Source: DRTC01 sp964521025 (GTDB lineage Bacteria; Cloacimonadota; Cloacimonadia; Cloacimonadales; TCS61). From it: a stretch of DNA of 32,147 nucleotides. The stretch covers positions 1 to 32,147 of the forward strand of contig CAZFPK010000039.1 in assembly GCA_964521025.1 (NCBI GenBank), written 5' to 3'. Shown piece by piece: positions 9,101 to 16,928 of the stretch. The stretch's first letter is position 1. Every line of letters starts with the position of its first letter. Below the pieces are notes generated by a model, which ran no database searches, was not told the DNA's origin, and worked only from the letters and a program-made list of their open reading frames with translations. The position numbers were made by a program, and so were the translations under genes.

Positions 9101-9417
9101 GCCCAATCACTCGGTTGCGGATCTTCTTCCAAAGAAGTAAAGATAACTTTATCCACATCTGTTCCCTGCGTCAGTAACCTGCCGTCGATGATAAAATCTA
9201 TATCTCCGATATCATCGGAATTAGCATCGACTTTCGGGAAATAGATTGTTACTCCGGCATTGATCGTTAGCGTTGCACCTTCATCGATCCAGGTATCTCC
9301 GGTAATGATGATGTCATCAGACCAGGTTGTGTTTTCCGTGATATGTCCGCTGAAAGCGAAGACTAAATTTACGACTGATAAGAAAATAATTAAAACAAAT
9401 AATTTTGGTTTATTCAT
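6121..9417 (-). CDS. Secreted beta-helix protein with cohesin-like, dockerin-like and T9SS sorting domains
   Basis: About 1098 residues from the ATG at 9417, which has AGGAGG upstream and opens the signal peptide 'KLFVLIIFLSVVNLVFAF'. A 19-residue longer frame exists but has no such signal. In order: a right-handed beta-helix (repeated 'NGLNGIKVEG'-like turns, about 45-320); a low-similarity beta region; a cohesin-like domain ('SQVTIPINVANTYDYFGIIS', about 590-715); a carboxypeptidase-regulatory-like segment ('YIISGEIDYYSN'); a dockerin-like region with two 'DASLVARYALG' / 'DAALIAQYSVE' helices and 'GDVNDN' calcium-type loop; a second cohesin-like stretch; and a type A sorting domain starting at 'NYPNPFHPKTEISF'. 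It is likely attached to the surface or released through a type IX-like system. The substrate is unknown. Confidence 0.85.
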   Translation of the reverse strand: MNKPKLFVLIIFLSVVNLVFAFSGHITENTTWSDDIIITGDTWIDEGATLTINAGVTIYFPKVDANSDDIGDIDFIIDGRLLTQGTDVDKVIFTSLEEDPQPSDWAGIDYLHVQSQNSNLQYTEIYYAYQGLHINGKLLTWNNGLISECGDYGIRVENSYSETTSINDVTIFENTSYGLKVETNGIINGTGILVSSNGSHGFWFDGTSNATFINCRSVSNDGNGIYIESSSPDFTNTYINSNGLNGIKVEGASSDPAFDHCSIENNDEYGFCFYDGSTGLVEYSEILYNYDFGIFVVDNSLPTFNYCNIFDNCPGFQVITEDIPTGELYLNYEGYSDFYTILFPVDKIDQIHVSGYGDHDNSNDDYLFRVYEFGGSSIYEYSNQNSYYDTNFNLWANITSSATSNQLRVYLDIYSVYSYWGRVSEIKYDPIQGQFVLGNSSGVVDAQHNWWGQITGVDELIVQSVPGTINYETMETEPVASAGASYTNIEPQFTFLSPDSMLVDPADVTFNWLDMDVDDDAQISFYYDDGLDETGTLIVEGISEDSTTDSYTWNLSGVPYALYYVYGVIDDGVNAPVVDYADGQVMVGPVSASTPDDSYGAADSQVTIPINVANTYDYFGIISFQFILNFDNLLLTAYSVETSGTLTETWTVESNMSVPGQITVNGFSTDTLSTGGTLLNIIFDIDTGAEDYENCIMNISFFEFNDGDVTVEIDDGLFTVLNEYIISGEIDYYSNAEPVQAVDLLLTGTENDSVTSDSLGEYTFPLHIAGNYELTPSSILEIPELIITPYDASLVARYALGLETFSNEQITAGDVNDNLETTVFDAALIAQYSVELITEFAAGIWKFSPTSSSFELTGSDEIVDFAAIAIGDPSGNWTATRGNYENMWNIPTLLSGDREEVHLDLFYDNEFYSIYMKIQYDNELIEFIEMTTAEILEDLNFYLNDANSEVIVSGFSTEPAQTADTILDFQFETLAEDVNLEEAISIQFILFDEEIGGIIEFTEVEIEDLPNYKFRLHQNYPNPFHPKTEISFNLAEERFVTVDIFNVKGQKVERIVNDRLAKGQHAIIWNAENVSSGIYFYKIKAGEFTETKKMMLLQ

Positions 9418-9564
9418 GGTTTCCTCCTGTCTTTTTTTTCGTGTCGAAAATGAAATCGATTGATTTTTGGTCAATATAAACTATTTGTTGAATATAACTT
9501 CGTGTGTAGATTAATTCAAAAACCTTCCGATACCGTGAAAAAATTAGAGATACTTATTTAATCT

Positions 9565-10143
9565 CTATAATTTTGATTCTTTAAAAGCTTTTTCTAACAA
9601 AGCAGTTAAATCGAATTTTTCAGATTGAGATTTTAAATATTTTCGATCCAATTTATTAGATTGAACTCGAATTACACCCAGAACATCTTTCCATTGTTTA
9701 TCGGAAATTTCTCCACCTAAACGAAACCAACGCAGTTTTTGAATAATTATATCCTCTGCTGATGCTATATAAATCTCTTTATTTTTCTGATCCGGTAGAA
9801 TGTAGTGTTTTCGACGAGACATTTCTTCTTGAAATTGCTTTTGATCCGGAATGAAAATATCGACTTTATAAATCGTTTTCAGATGAATAATGTTAAAAGA
9901 ACTTTTGTGATCAATCGCTTCTTTGATCATATTTTCATCAATATAAAACTCATTTTTAAAGGCTTCAATCAGATCCGGAATATTTCTATCAACTATATCA
10001 GCAATAAAGTCGATATCTTGAGACGAACGAGGAATTCCCTGTAACGAACTTGCCAGAGAACCTCCAATGAAATAAGGGATTTCTAACGAATCGAGGATAG
10101 ATGTAACTTTCTCAACAATTTCTAATGGACTTGGAAATTTCAT
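9565..10143 (-). CDS. Nucleotidyltransferase-fold protein (AbiEii / DUF6036-like)
   Basis: A 192-residue cytoplasmic protein. Near the N-terminus 'FIGGSLASSLQGIPRSSQDI' followed by 'DFIA' gives the GGS-x9-DxD pattern of minimal nucleotidyltransferases; 'YKVDIFIP' supplies the third acidic strand and 'ASAEDIIIQKLRWFR' the conserved helix of the AbiEii-like branch. It starts 1 nt after the stop of the 87-residue upstream gene (TAA-G-ATG) with AAGGAT nearby, so the two are co-translated. Such proteins are found as toxin halves of two-gene modules or as stand-alone enzymes; which applies here is not known. Confidence 0.75.
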   Translation of the reverse strand: MKFPSPLEIVEKVTSILDSLEIPYFIGGSLASSLQGIPRSSQDIDFIADIVDRNIPDLIEAFKNEFYIDENMIKEAIDHKSSFNIIHLKTIYKVDIFIPDQKQFQEEMSRRKHYILPDQKNKEIYIASAEDIIIQKLRWFRLGGEISDKQWKDVLGVIRVQSNKLDRKYLKSQSEKFDLTALLEKAFKESKL

Positions 10144-10144
10144 C

Positions 10145-10408
10145 TTAATATCCTTTCACTTCCGGATCCCAATCAAATACTTTCATCATTATCTCTCGGG
10201 GCAACCAGAGCGATGCCAATCTTAATCTCATCTCTCTCTCCGAAATTTTTCCATACTGACGACTTATCCTGGCTGCAGCCAGTTTTTGTACCATTATGGT
10301 TAGATCATCGACTTGCTTCAGTTTTTGATAAAATGATAGTTTACGGTATCCTTCGATTAGTTTTTGCATTGCTTTGGGATCATCTTTGAATTTCTGTAAT
10401 GATTGCAT
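10145..10408 (-). CDS. Small helical protein upstream of the nucleotidyltransferase
   Basis: An 87-residue, lysine/arginine-rich, probably all-helical protein ('MQKLIEGYRKLSFYQKLKQV', then 'RISRQYGKISEREMRLRLAS'). No family is recognised with certainty. It is charged, has no signal peptide or membrane segment, and ends one base before the nucleotidyltransferase start, so the two form an operon. By analogy with other pairs of a small protein and a nucleotidyltransferase it could be a cognate regulator or antitoxin, but nothing in its sequence proves that. Confidence 0.7.
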   Translation of the reverse strand: MQSLQKFKDDPKAMQKLIEGYRKLSFYQKLKQVDDLTIMVQKLAAARISRQYGKISEREMRLRLASLWLPREIMMKVFDWDPEVKGY

Positions 10409-10426
10409 TTGACTTTCTATTCTCTA

Positions 10427-12532
10427 CTATTTTAATAACAAACACTTCTTTACAGAGACTGGTTTACCGGCTAAATACAATTTATAAAGATACAAACCTG
10501 AACTTACAGATTTACCGGAATCATCTTCTCCCTTCCATGATACCGAATGTAATCCTGTTTCATAGTGAGCATTTGTGAGAGTTTTCACTTTTTGTCCTTT
10601 GATATTAAAAACCGAAATATTAATTTTATTCTCTTCCGGAATTGAAAAAGAAATCACTGTATTGGCATGGAAGGGATTGGGAACATTTTTATAGAGAAAA
10701 TAGTCTGTCGCATTTACGGATGTATTTTCCACACCGACTTGAACAATCTCATTTCCAGTTAAGAAGTTAGCACAATTATTAATGAATTGCCGACAATTCA
10801 AACTATTAGCATAAAATCCGGCTGAACCAAATGAAATAACTTTACCATTTTCTCCAACGGAACTCAAGACAACGGTTGGTTGTAAAAGTTCACCAAGATT
10901 AAGAATACCATTTTCGATTGGATTATCGACAATGAAACTATATTCTCCATTATCCACATAAAGGTATGATCCAATAAATTGAGACAATAAATCTGCTACC
11001 TGGTTATCATAAAACTGGGGATGTCCACCATATACTTCATATTCAAAGTATTCACCTAATTCAACATTAAATAATTCTTCTCGCGAAATAAGTGTTCGTG
11101 TATAATGCTCATCTGCAACTCCATATTCACGAAAAGTAAAATCTTCTATGATGAAACCGGAAGGATTGTTTCTGATTTTTTTTGGAAAATTTATAGCCGG
11201 TTCTTCTCTCCTATTCTTAATATTGGAAAGCATTACCCAGGCATTTCTCTCTACTATTTCAGGTTTAGGATAACAATTATAAGGAACTAATTTATCATAT
11301 AATTCACCATTAAAATGATAAAAACCGAAATAGTCGGCGGGGTAATTCCGAGCTCTTTTTAGAAGGGATTCTATCCAGATAAAGTCATAAACAAGATGTT
11401 GTGCTTCATTCTTCTTTAAACCGTTTTCAATTGCTGTTTCATAAAATTCCTGTTTTATGTAATTTCTTAATCCTGATGTTGTATATTCTTTTTGGAGATA
11501 AATATCTCGGCTGCTTTCGGCATCCAATGTTTTTAATTCAGAAAAAAGATACTTATCGTTATCAGCATATTTGAATATAAAGATATTATCAAGATCATGC
11601 GGAACCTGGTTTTGTAGATTAATGGTATTTTCTTTTATCTTAAAATGGATAAAATTTAACCTTGAATCGAAAGCTGCTTCGTATATGATCTCGTTTTCTT
11701 TTTCTGCTTCTATTGGAAAATTATTCCATTTAAGATTCCCTTTCTTGATTACAGGATCAGGCTTAGCCAAAGTTTTATTGCCCGGGAAAAATACTTCAAA
11801 ATTTATTTCGATATTAGAATTAACATCGAAATGTACAAAAGGTTTCAACCAATAAATATCTTGCAGATTATAAACATTAAGGAATCCGAGACTATCTTCG
11901 AAAGCTTCGGAAAACGCAGCAAGATCGAATTCCGAATATTCTTCAGGAATTCCGTTTAAAGCAGAAAAAGTCTCATCAACAATTCGAATTGCACAATCAT
12001 AATCACTCAAGTTAAATTGACCGGGAGCCATTTCACTTTCGAATAAAACATCTCCATAACCTATTACAATTTCATATTCGACATCCGTAGGAAGATTTAG
12101 TTCGATCTGCCAGCCTGTTCCAAAAGCATCGTCATAATGGATCAAGCTGTTAAACATTTCCGAAACAATATCTTCTTGAGGATTAATCAATATTCCTGTT
12201 ACATCAGATGCATTAGAATATACAAAATCTGCAAAGATATATAGCGCTTTCACCGATTCCAATTCTTCTTGTGAGGGAAGATCGATAGTGTAAATTAATT
12301 GTTGATTACCCATTTGTGTTTCATTTATTATTACCTCATCCAATATAATATCTGTTTCATGTAAATAAATGATATTATATCCTTGAAATATATGATAAAA
12401 TTGAATGTTATATTCACCATAACCATTAGTATAATAATTTACTCCGTGAATAAGATCTACCAGTACATTTAGCTGTGAAAAAAGGGAAACGCAATAGAAT
12501 ACAATTAAAAGACTCGATAATATTTTTTTCAT
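10427..12532 (-). CDS. Secreted protein with T9SS type A sorting domain
   Basis: About 701 residues from the ATG at 12532. GGAGGAT upstream and the signal peptide 'KKILSSLLIVFYCVSLFSQ' fix this start; a frame 30 codons longer has neither. The mature part begins 'LNVLVDLIHGVNYYTNGYGE', reminiscent of DUF4350/GldG-like sandwich domains, but I cannot assign a family. The region near the end ('VVLSSVGENGKVISFGSAGF' ... 'FINNCANFLTG') also fits such a fold. The C-terminal 80 residues are a type IX-style sorting domain: 'NVPNPFHANTVISFSI', 'VFNIKGQKVKTL', 'SSGLYLYKLYLAGK', 'KKCLLLK'. It is probably exported and surface-attached; its function is unknown. Confidence 0.8.
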   Translation of the reverse strand: MKKILSSLLIVFYCVSLFSQLNVLVDLIHGVNYYTNGYGEYNIQFYHIFQGYNIIYLHETDIILDEVIINETQMGNQQLIYTIDLPSQEELESVKALYIFADFVYSNASDVTGILINPQEDIVSEMFNSLIHYDDAFGTGWQIELNLPTDVEYEIVIGYGDVLFESEMAPGQFNLSDYDCAIRIVDETFSALNGIPEEYSEFDLAAFSEAFEDSLGFLNVYNLQDIYWLKPFVHFDVNSNIEINFEVFFPGNKTLAKPDPVIKKGNLKWNNFPIEAEKENEIIYEAAFDSRLNFIHFKIKENTINLQNQVPHDLDNIFIFKYADNDKYLFSELKTLDAESSRDIYLQKEYTTSGLRNYIKQEFYETAIENGLKKNEAQHLVYDFIWIESLLKRARNYPADYFGFYHFNGELYDKLVPYNCYPKPEIVERNAWVMLSNIKNRREEPAINFPKKIRNNPSGFIIEDFTFREYGVADEHYTRTLISREELFNVELGEYFEYEVYGGHPQFYDNQVADLLSQFIGSYLYVDNGEYSFIVDNPIENGILNLGELLQPTVVLSSVGENGKVISFGSAGFYANSLNCRQFINNCANFLTGNEIVQVGVENTSVNATDYFLYKNVPNPFHANTVISFSIPEENKINISVFNIKGQKVKTLTNAHYETGLHSVSWKGEDDSGKSVSSGLYLYKLYLAGKPVSVKKCLLLK

Positions 12533-12893
12533 TTTTGTATCCTCCAGAATTCTTAAGTTGTGTAACACAGAACCACTTAATTTTATACTTAACTTATTAT
12601 ATTCTATACATTTAAAGCACATTTGGGGAATCTCCCCCTAAAATGAGACCTGTTAGACCTGTTTCTGGGATATGCCTTTAAAAATCCATCCTTTATCCTT
12701 TTGCAAAGAAAGTGGATAAGAGACCGTCTGTAAAAGAACTACTAAAAAAAATACACATTCAAATATCAAATAACCTCTCTCATATTTATGAAATTACTTT
12801 TCATAATCTTTCATAAATTATGTTACACTACCAATTCTTATATCTATTATTGTGAAAAAACTGTTTTCAAAATATTATTGTCAAAATAAACTT
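12533..12893. other. Intergenic spacer, 361 nt
   Basis: No gene is supported. It holds the 5' flank of the leftward secreted-protein gene, a small GGGGA/TCCCC hairpin (12625-12637) and a tandem 9-mer AGACCTGTT (12646-12663). The right-hand 170 nt are very AT-rich without a recognisable element. No convincing terminator for panC is visible. Confidence 0.6.
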
Positions 12894-13733
12894 TCACAAC
12901 TTCATATTATCGATCAATCTCGTATTTTCTATCTGAACAGCGATTAGAACTCGATCTCCACTTTTTAATTTGGAAACCGATTCTAGAGTATCACTACCGA
13001 CAAATTCGATATAATCGATAATTCCTTTTTTTTGTTGGATCAGACTTTCCATCTTTTTTTTTATTATGGAAGAATTCGTGATCCCTTTCTGAAATTCCGA
13101 TTTTGCCAGCAATAACGATTGATAAAGACAAAGAGCATCATGTCTTCCCTTTTCAGAAAGATATTTATTACGGGAACTTTTTGCCAAGCCGTCATTTTCC
13201 CTGATAAGTGGACAGCGAACAATTTTTGTTTGGAAATTCAAATCCCTGATCATCTGCTCCAGAACAACTATCTGCTGGAAATCTTTTTCTCCCATAAACA
13301 TCAAATCGGGATTTATAATGTTCATCAATTTAGCGACAATAGTAGTTACTCCTCGAAAGTGAACAGGTCGGGATTTTCCGCATAATATTTCCGTAATCTT
13401 TTCGACATTTATCCATGTTTTGAAATTATCCGGATACATTTCCTTTTCGTTCGGGAAAAAAACATAATCGACTTCCAATTCTGTAAGTAATTTAACATCT
13501 TTTTCTAAATTGCGGGGATATTGGTCTAAATCCTCGTTCGGTCCGAACTGGGAGGGATTGACAAAAATGCTGACCACGACTGTATCACATTCTTTTTTCG
13601 CTGCTTTGACCAGACTTAAATGACCTTCGTGCAGGTAACCCATCGTGGGGACAAAACCAGCAGTTCCTGTCGGTTTTGTCTTTTGCATTTCTGGAATTGA
13701 TTTTATTAACTTTGGTTTCATTTTATTCTTCAT
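12894..13733 (-). CDS. panC: Pantothenate synthetase
   Basis: About 279 residues from the ATG at 13733, close to the 283 of the Escherichia coli enzyme. It joins pantoate and beta-alanine with ATP to make pantothenate for coenzyme A. Seen: 'GFVPTMGYLHEGHLSLVKAA' (the HxGH nucleotide-binding motif), 'VVSIFVNPSQFGPNEDLDQY', 'RGVTTIVAKL', 'MGEKDFQQ' and 'RENDGLAKSSRNKYLS'. The open frame extends 19 codons further upstream, but that part translates hairpin DNA (13736-13756) and is not family-like. An ATG at 13721 is another possible start. The beta-alanine source, panD, lies just upstream on the same strand, so the pathway half is clustered. Confidence 0.95.
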   Translation of the reverse strand: MKNKMKPKLIKSIPEMQKTKPTGTAGFVPTMGYLHEGHLSLVKAAKKECDTVVVSIFVNPSQFGPNEDLDQYPRNLEKDVKLLTELEVDYVFFPNEKEMYPDNFKTWINVEKITEILCGKSRPVHFRGVTTIVAKLMNIINPDLMFMGEKDFQQIVVLEQMIRDLNFQTKIVRCPLIRENDGLAKSSRNKYLSEKGRHDALCLYQSLLLAKSEFQKGITNSSIIKKKMESLIQQKKGIIDYIEFVGSDTLESVSKLKSGDRVLIAVQIENTRLIDNMKL

Positions 13734-13735
13734 AG

Positions 13736-13846
13736 TTCCCAATCCCCGATTGGGAAATAATATCACTAAAAACCCTGTTTTGATGAACAAGTAATTCTCT
13801 GAAACCGGGTTTCAAAAAAATTGTGTTACCGATCGGGGGATTGGTA
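13736..13846. repeat. Cluster of three hairpins upstream of panC
   Basis: TTCCCAATC-CCC-GATTGGGAA (13736-13756), TGAAAC-CGG-GTTTCA (13800-13814) and TACCGAT-CGGGGG-ATTGGTA (13827-13846, one G-T pair) follow each other between panD and panC. The first and third share the CCAATC/GATTGG stem. They may affect panC translation or mark repeated insertion of a palindromic element. The leftward T-run after the middle one could help termination after panD. Confidence 0.75.
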
Positions 13847-13909
13847 GCAATGTATAGTATTTTTTAACGGGTGAAAACTTCACATCCGTCAGCTGCCGGA
13901 TTGTTAAGT

Positions 13910-14272
13910 TTATTTTATTTCGTAAAACTTCTTATTTTGATCATCCTCGATCACGATCACTTTCGGTTTATGATCCTTTATTTCTTCCTCGTTCATTTCC
14001 GCAAAATTAACAATGATGACTTTATCGCCGATCGTAACCAACCTGGCAGCAGCTCCGTTTATGCCGATGATCCCGGAACCTGCTTCCCCTTCGATGATAT
14101 AAGTCGAAAACCTGTTTCCATTATCGATATTATAGACATCGACTTTCTCGTTCGGTTTCATTCCGCTGATATCGAGTAAATTTTTATCTATCGTGATGCT
14201 GCCGATGTAATTCAAATCTCTTTGCGTTATTCTTGCTCTGTGGATTTTGGTAAGAAGCATTGTTCTTTGCAT
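13910..14272 (-). CDS. panD: Aspartate 1-decarboxylase proenzyme
   Basis: A 120-residue pyruvoyl enzyme that turns aspartate into beta-alanine for pantothenate synthesis. 'MLLTKIHRARITQRDLNYIG' then 'S' aligns residue for residue with the known proenzyme, placing self-cleavage at Gly24-Ser25. 'GNRFSTYIIEGEAGSGIIGI' and 'NGAAARLVTIGDKVIIVNFA' are the conserved beta-barrel strands. CAGGAGAT precedes the ATG. panC is the next gene downstream, with a 176-nt gap containing three hairpins. It appears complete and functional. Confidence 0.96.
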   Translation of the reverse strand: MQRTMLLTKIHRARITQRDLNYIGSITIDKNLLDISGMKPNEKVDVYNIDNGNRFSTYIIEGEAGSGIIGINGAAARLVTIGDKVIIVNFAEMNEEEIKDHKPKVIVIEDDQNKKFYEIK

Positions 14273-14459
14273 TCGATCTCCTGAATTTATTTATTATATA
14301 CACAATCAGGATTGATCGTGTTACTTGACTATTCCAATTTTTTTATACAATTTAATTTGTAAACTAATTAATGCTGAAACCTGCTAAATTTCAAAAATTT
14401 GATGAGTTTTTGAGTATTCCACAATCAGGACTGTGTCCGGCTTTTGACGGAGGATTGCG

Positions 14460-15692
14460 CTACTCTTTCCAACTTAATGCAATTGCTTTACCTTTTTCTT
14501 CATTCACTGTTTGCAGGATCATTGCTCCGGTTATGAAAAATAAAATTACCGCTAAGATCGCCCATTTCTGCTCGCCTGTTATGCGGGAGATTTCTCCGTA
14601 AAATAAAGGTCCAAGAATCGAAGCAAGTTTTCCGGTAACTGCATAAAATCCGAAAAATTCCGCCATCTTTTCTTTTGGAGTGAGTAGTGCGAGCATACTT
14701 CTGCTGCTGGATTGACTCGAACCGATAGCGATCCCTGCCAGCATTCCGACATAATAAAATTCGCTGATATTTTTACAGAAGAAAGCCCAGATTACAACTG
14801 CGATCCAGATCAAAAGTGTGATCGAGATCGTTCTCTTTGCTCCGATCTTATCGAGGATGTATCCAAAAATAAAAGCTCCGACCATCGAGGTCAGGTTAGC
14901 GATGATGAAATAAGTGATCAATTGTTTCGGGGACATTCCGAAACGGGTTGCTCCGTAAATCGCAGCAAAACTGATAACAATGATGATGCCGTCGTTATAA
15001 ACCAGGTAACTGAAAATGAATTTGATTAGTTCTTTGAAATCGCGGATGTTTTTAGCGGAAGTTGTGATCCTTCTAAAAGCAGTTTTGAAATAATTCGTTC
15101 GTTTAGAGGGCTTCTTTAATTCGATGACCAAAAAAAATGTGAAAAGTGCGAAAAATCCAAAGAAAAAAGCCACAGTCGGGAAAACGAGATTTATCCATTT
15201 ATTATGAACAAGCGGCAGGATCAAAAGGAGCGAGATCAATCCGCCGATATAACCGACAGCCCAACCCCAACCGGAAACTTTCCCGATCTCGCTGCGTTTG
15301 ACGATATCCGGTAAAAGTGCATTATAAAAGACATTGCCGCTGTTGAATCCGAAATTTGCAATGATGAAGAACAGCATTCCCGTAAAAACATCTCCGGCTC
15401 GAACAAAATATAAAAGTGCAGTAAAAATAACCGTCAGGTAACAATTGTAAAACAAGAACTTTTTCTTTGCCCGGGAAAAATCAGCAACCGCTCCAAAAAT
15501 GGGAGCAGAAATCGCAACCAGCAGCATGGAAATACTGACAGATCTCCCCCATAAAGCAGTTCCGTATTCTCCACGATTAACTACAACATTTTTAAAGTAA
15601 ACACTGTAAACGACCGTAACAATGATCGTAGTAAAAGAAGAATTGGCGAAATCATACATGATCCAGCCGAAAATGTTTCTGGTCAGTTTCAT
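14460..15692 (-). CDS. MFS transporter, UMF1 (Atg22-like) family
   Basis: A 410-residue inner-membrane protein with about 12 hydrophobic helices. The N-terminal 'GWIMYDFANSSFTTIIVTVV' is the hallmark of the UMF1/Atg22-like branch of the major facilitator superfamily. 'ISAPIFGAVADFSRAKKKF' is the loop 2-3 signature, and 'GSSQSSSRSMLALLTPKEKM' and 'FFGFYAVTGKLASILGPLF' are typical of the second half. The substrate cannot be read from the sequence; distant vacuolar relatives export amino acids. It lies between recF and panD on the same strand, and a 100-nt inverted repeat separates it from recF. Confidence 0.88.
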   Translation of the reverse strand: MKLTRNIFGWIMYDFANSSFTTIIVTVVYSVYFKNVVVNRGEYGTALWGRSVSISMLLVAISAPIFGAVADFSRAKKKFLFYNCYLTVIFTALLYFVRAGDVFTGMLFFIIANFGFNSGNVFYNALLPDIVKRSEIGKVSGWGWAVGYIGGLISLLLILPLVHNKWINLVFPTVAFFFGFFALFTFFLVIELKKPSKRTNYFKTAFRRITTSAKNIRDFKELIKFIFSYLVYNDGIIIVISFAAIYGATRFGMSPKQLITYFIIANLTSMVGAFIFGYILDKIGAKRTISITLLIWIAVVIWAFFCKNISEFYYVGMLAGIAIGSSQSSSRSMLALLTPKEKMAEFFGFYAVTGKLASILGPLFYGEISRITGEQKWAILAVILFFITGAMILQTVNEEKGKAIALSWKE

Positions 15693-15736
15693 CTGAATTT
15701 TTTCCGGATTGCTATCTATGCTACTGAAAAACTCCA

Positions 15737-15835
15737 GTCATTCTGAGGTTTCCAATAAAGATTATCTCCCGAAGAATCTTATAAAATATTAGAGGAGATA
15801 CTTCTGAAGAAAAGCATGAAATAATTCGGGATGAC
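15737..15835. repeat. Imperfect ~100-nt inverted repeat between recF and the MFS gene
   Basis: GTCATTCTGAG at 15737-15747 pairs with TTCGGGATGAC at 15825-15835 (with G-T pairs), and an inner GAAGAATCT (15771-15779) pairs largely with AGATACTTC (15796-15804). The wording 'GTCATTCTGA...GAAGAATCT' belongs to a type of intergenic repeat I recall as common in Bacteroidota-related genomes. It would fold as a long hairpin in the leftward transcript after recF. Confidence 0.65.
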
Positions 15836-15857
15836 ATATACACCTCCATTTCAGAAA

Positions 15858-16928
15858 TCATATTACTTTTTCCAGATCGATTAGAGGAAGTTTAATACCT
15901 TTATAAATCTCTTTATTGGGAGTTGCTATAAATATCTGGTGTTTATCTTCGAGGACCTTCATAATATTTTTTATCCGTTTTTTATCGAGTTCAGCAAAAA
16001 CATCATCGAATATCAAAATCGGAAATTCCGATGGTTTTTCTGTGATCAAATTTGCCTGAACCAGGCGGGATGTTATTGCCAGTGATTTTTTCTGACCTTG
16101 CGAGGCGAACCTGCGTGCTGAATTTCCATTTATGGAAAATTCATAATCATCGAGATGGGGACCGAACAAACTGCGTTGCGCATTCTTTTCTTGTTCCTCG
16201 ACATCATCGACATGTTCTCTCATATTATCTAAAACAGATTCAGTAGCCGGATTTGGAAAAGAAAATCTATATTTTATCTCAACCTGTTCATTATCATTTG
16301 TAACAGCAGCATATTTCTTATTTATTAAAGATCCGAATTTTTCCAAATATAAATTTCTAAATTCAATGACTTTAGAACCAATTTCAATGAATTGCAGATC
16401 CCAGGAATATTTTTCTTTTTCTTTGAAATCATTTTTGAGTAATGCATTTCTCTGTTTCAGAACCTGGAAATATTTCCGCAGAACTGCAAGATATTGAAAA
16501 TTATACTGGGAAATTGCCTGATCAAAAAAATATCTTCTATATGATGGTGCTCCGCCAATTATATTAATATCTTCAGGTGAGAAATAGACGATTTTCAAGT
16601 ATCGATAAAGTTCACTGATGCGGGAAATATTGATCTTATCTATTTTGACGATTTTTTTCTGTTTTTCAAACGCTGCTTCTATGATAATTTCTTTATCGGA
16701 TAGTTCAAAATTTCCTAAAATACGAAAAAATGCTTTTGAGAAATCGATCAGATCGAGATCATAATTTGTCCGAAATGATTTCCCAAAAGCAAAATAAGAA
16801 AGGGCTTCTAACAGGTTTGTTTTTCCTAAACCGTTTTTCCCGGATATAATTGCACCTTCCGGTGCGAACTTGGTCTCAAATTCCTGGAAATTTCTGAAAT
16901 TCCGAAGAAATAAATATTTGACTCGCAA
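15858..16928 (-). CDS. recF: DNA replication/repair protein RecF
   Basis: A 356-residue SMC-like ATPase that loads RecA at single-strand gaps with RecO and RecR. 'YLFLRNFRNFQEFE' is the RecF N-terminus; 'GKNGLGKTN' (residues 30-38) is Walker A; 'ASQGQKKSLAI' is the ABC signature; 'PILIFDDVFAELD' is Walker B with D-loop. It starts with TTG at 16926-16928, directly after the TAA of dnaN (16929-16931), so translation is coupled to dnaN. The length is usual for the family. The dnaN-recF order is classic, although dnaA and gyrB are not adjacent here. Confidence 0.95.
   Translation of the reverse strand: MRVKYLFLRNFRNFQEFETKFAPEGAIISGKNGLGKTNLLEALSYFAFGKSFRTNYDLDLIDFSKAFFRILGNFELSDKEIIIEAAFEKQKKIVKIDKINISRISELYRYLKIVYFSPEDINIIGGAPSYRRYFFDQAISQYNFQYLAVLRKYFQVLKQRNALLKNDFKEKEKYSWDLQFIEIGSKVIEFRNLYLEKFGSLINKKYAAVTNDNEQVEIKYRFSFPNPATESVLDNMREHVDDVEEQEKNAQRSLFGPHLDDYEFSINGNSARRFASQGQKKSLAITSRLVQANLITEKPSEFPILIFDDVFAELDKKRIKNIMKVLEDKHQIFIATPNKEIYKGIKLPLIDLEKVI

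Noticed and set aside
1310..9157. Two perfect DnaA boxes (TTATCCACA at 1310-1318 and 9149-9157) as signs of an origin
   Set aside because: Both are single, far apart and inside coding sequence. No cluster or AT-rich unwinding region accompanies them, even near dnaN-recF.
9418..9474. Longer N-terminus of the beta-helix protein
   Set aside because: The 19 extra residues precede a normal signal peptide whose own ATG has AGGAGG upstream.
12533..12622. Longer N-terminus of the 701-residue secreted protein
   Set aside because: The signal peptide and GGAGGAT support the ATG at 12532. The extension has neither export nor family features.
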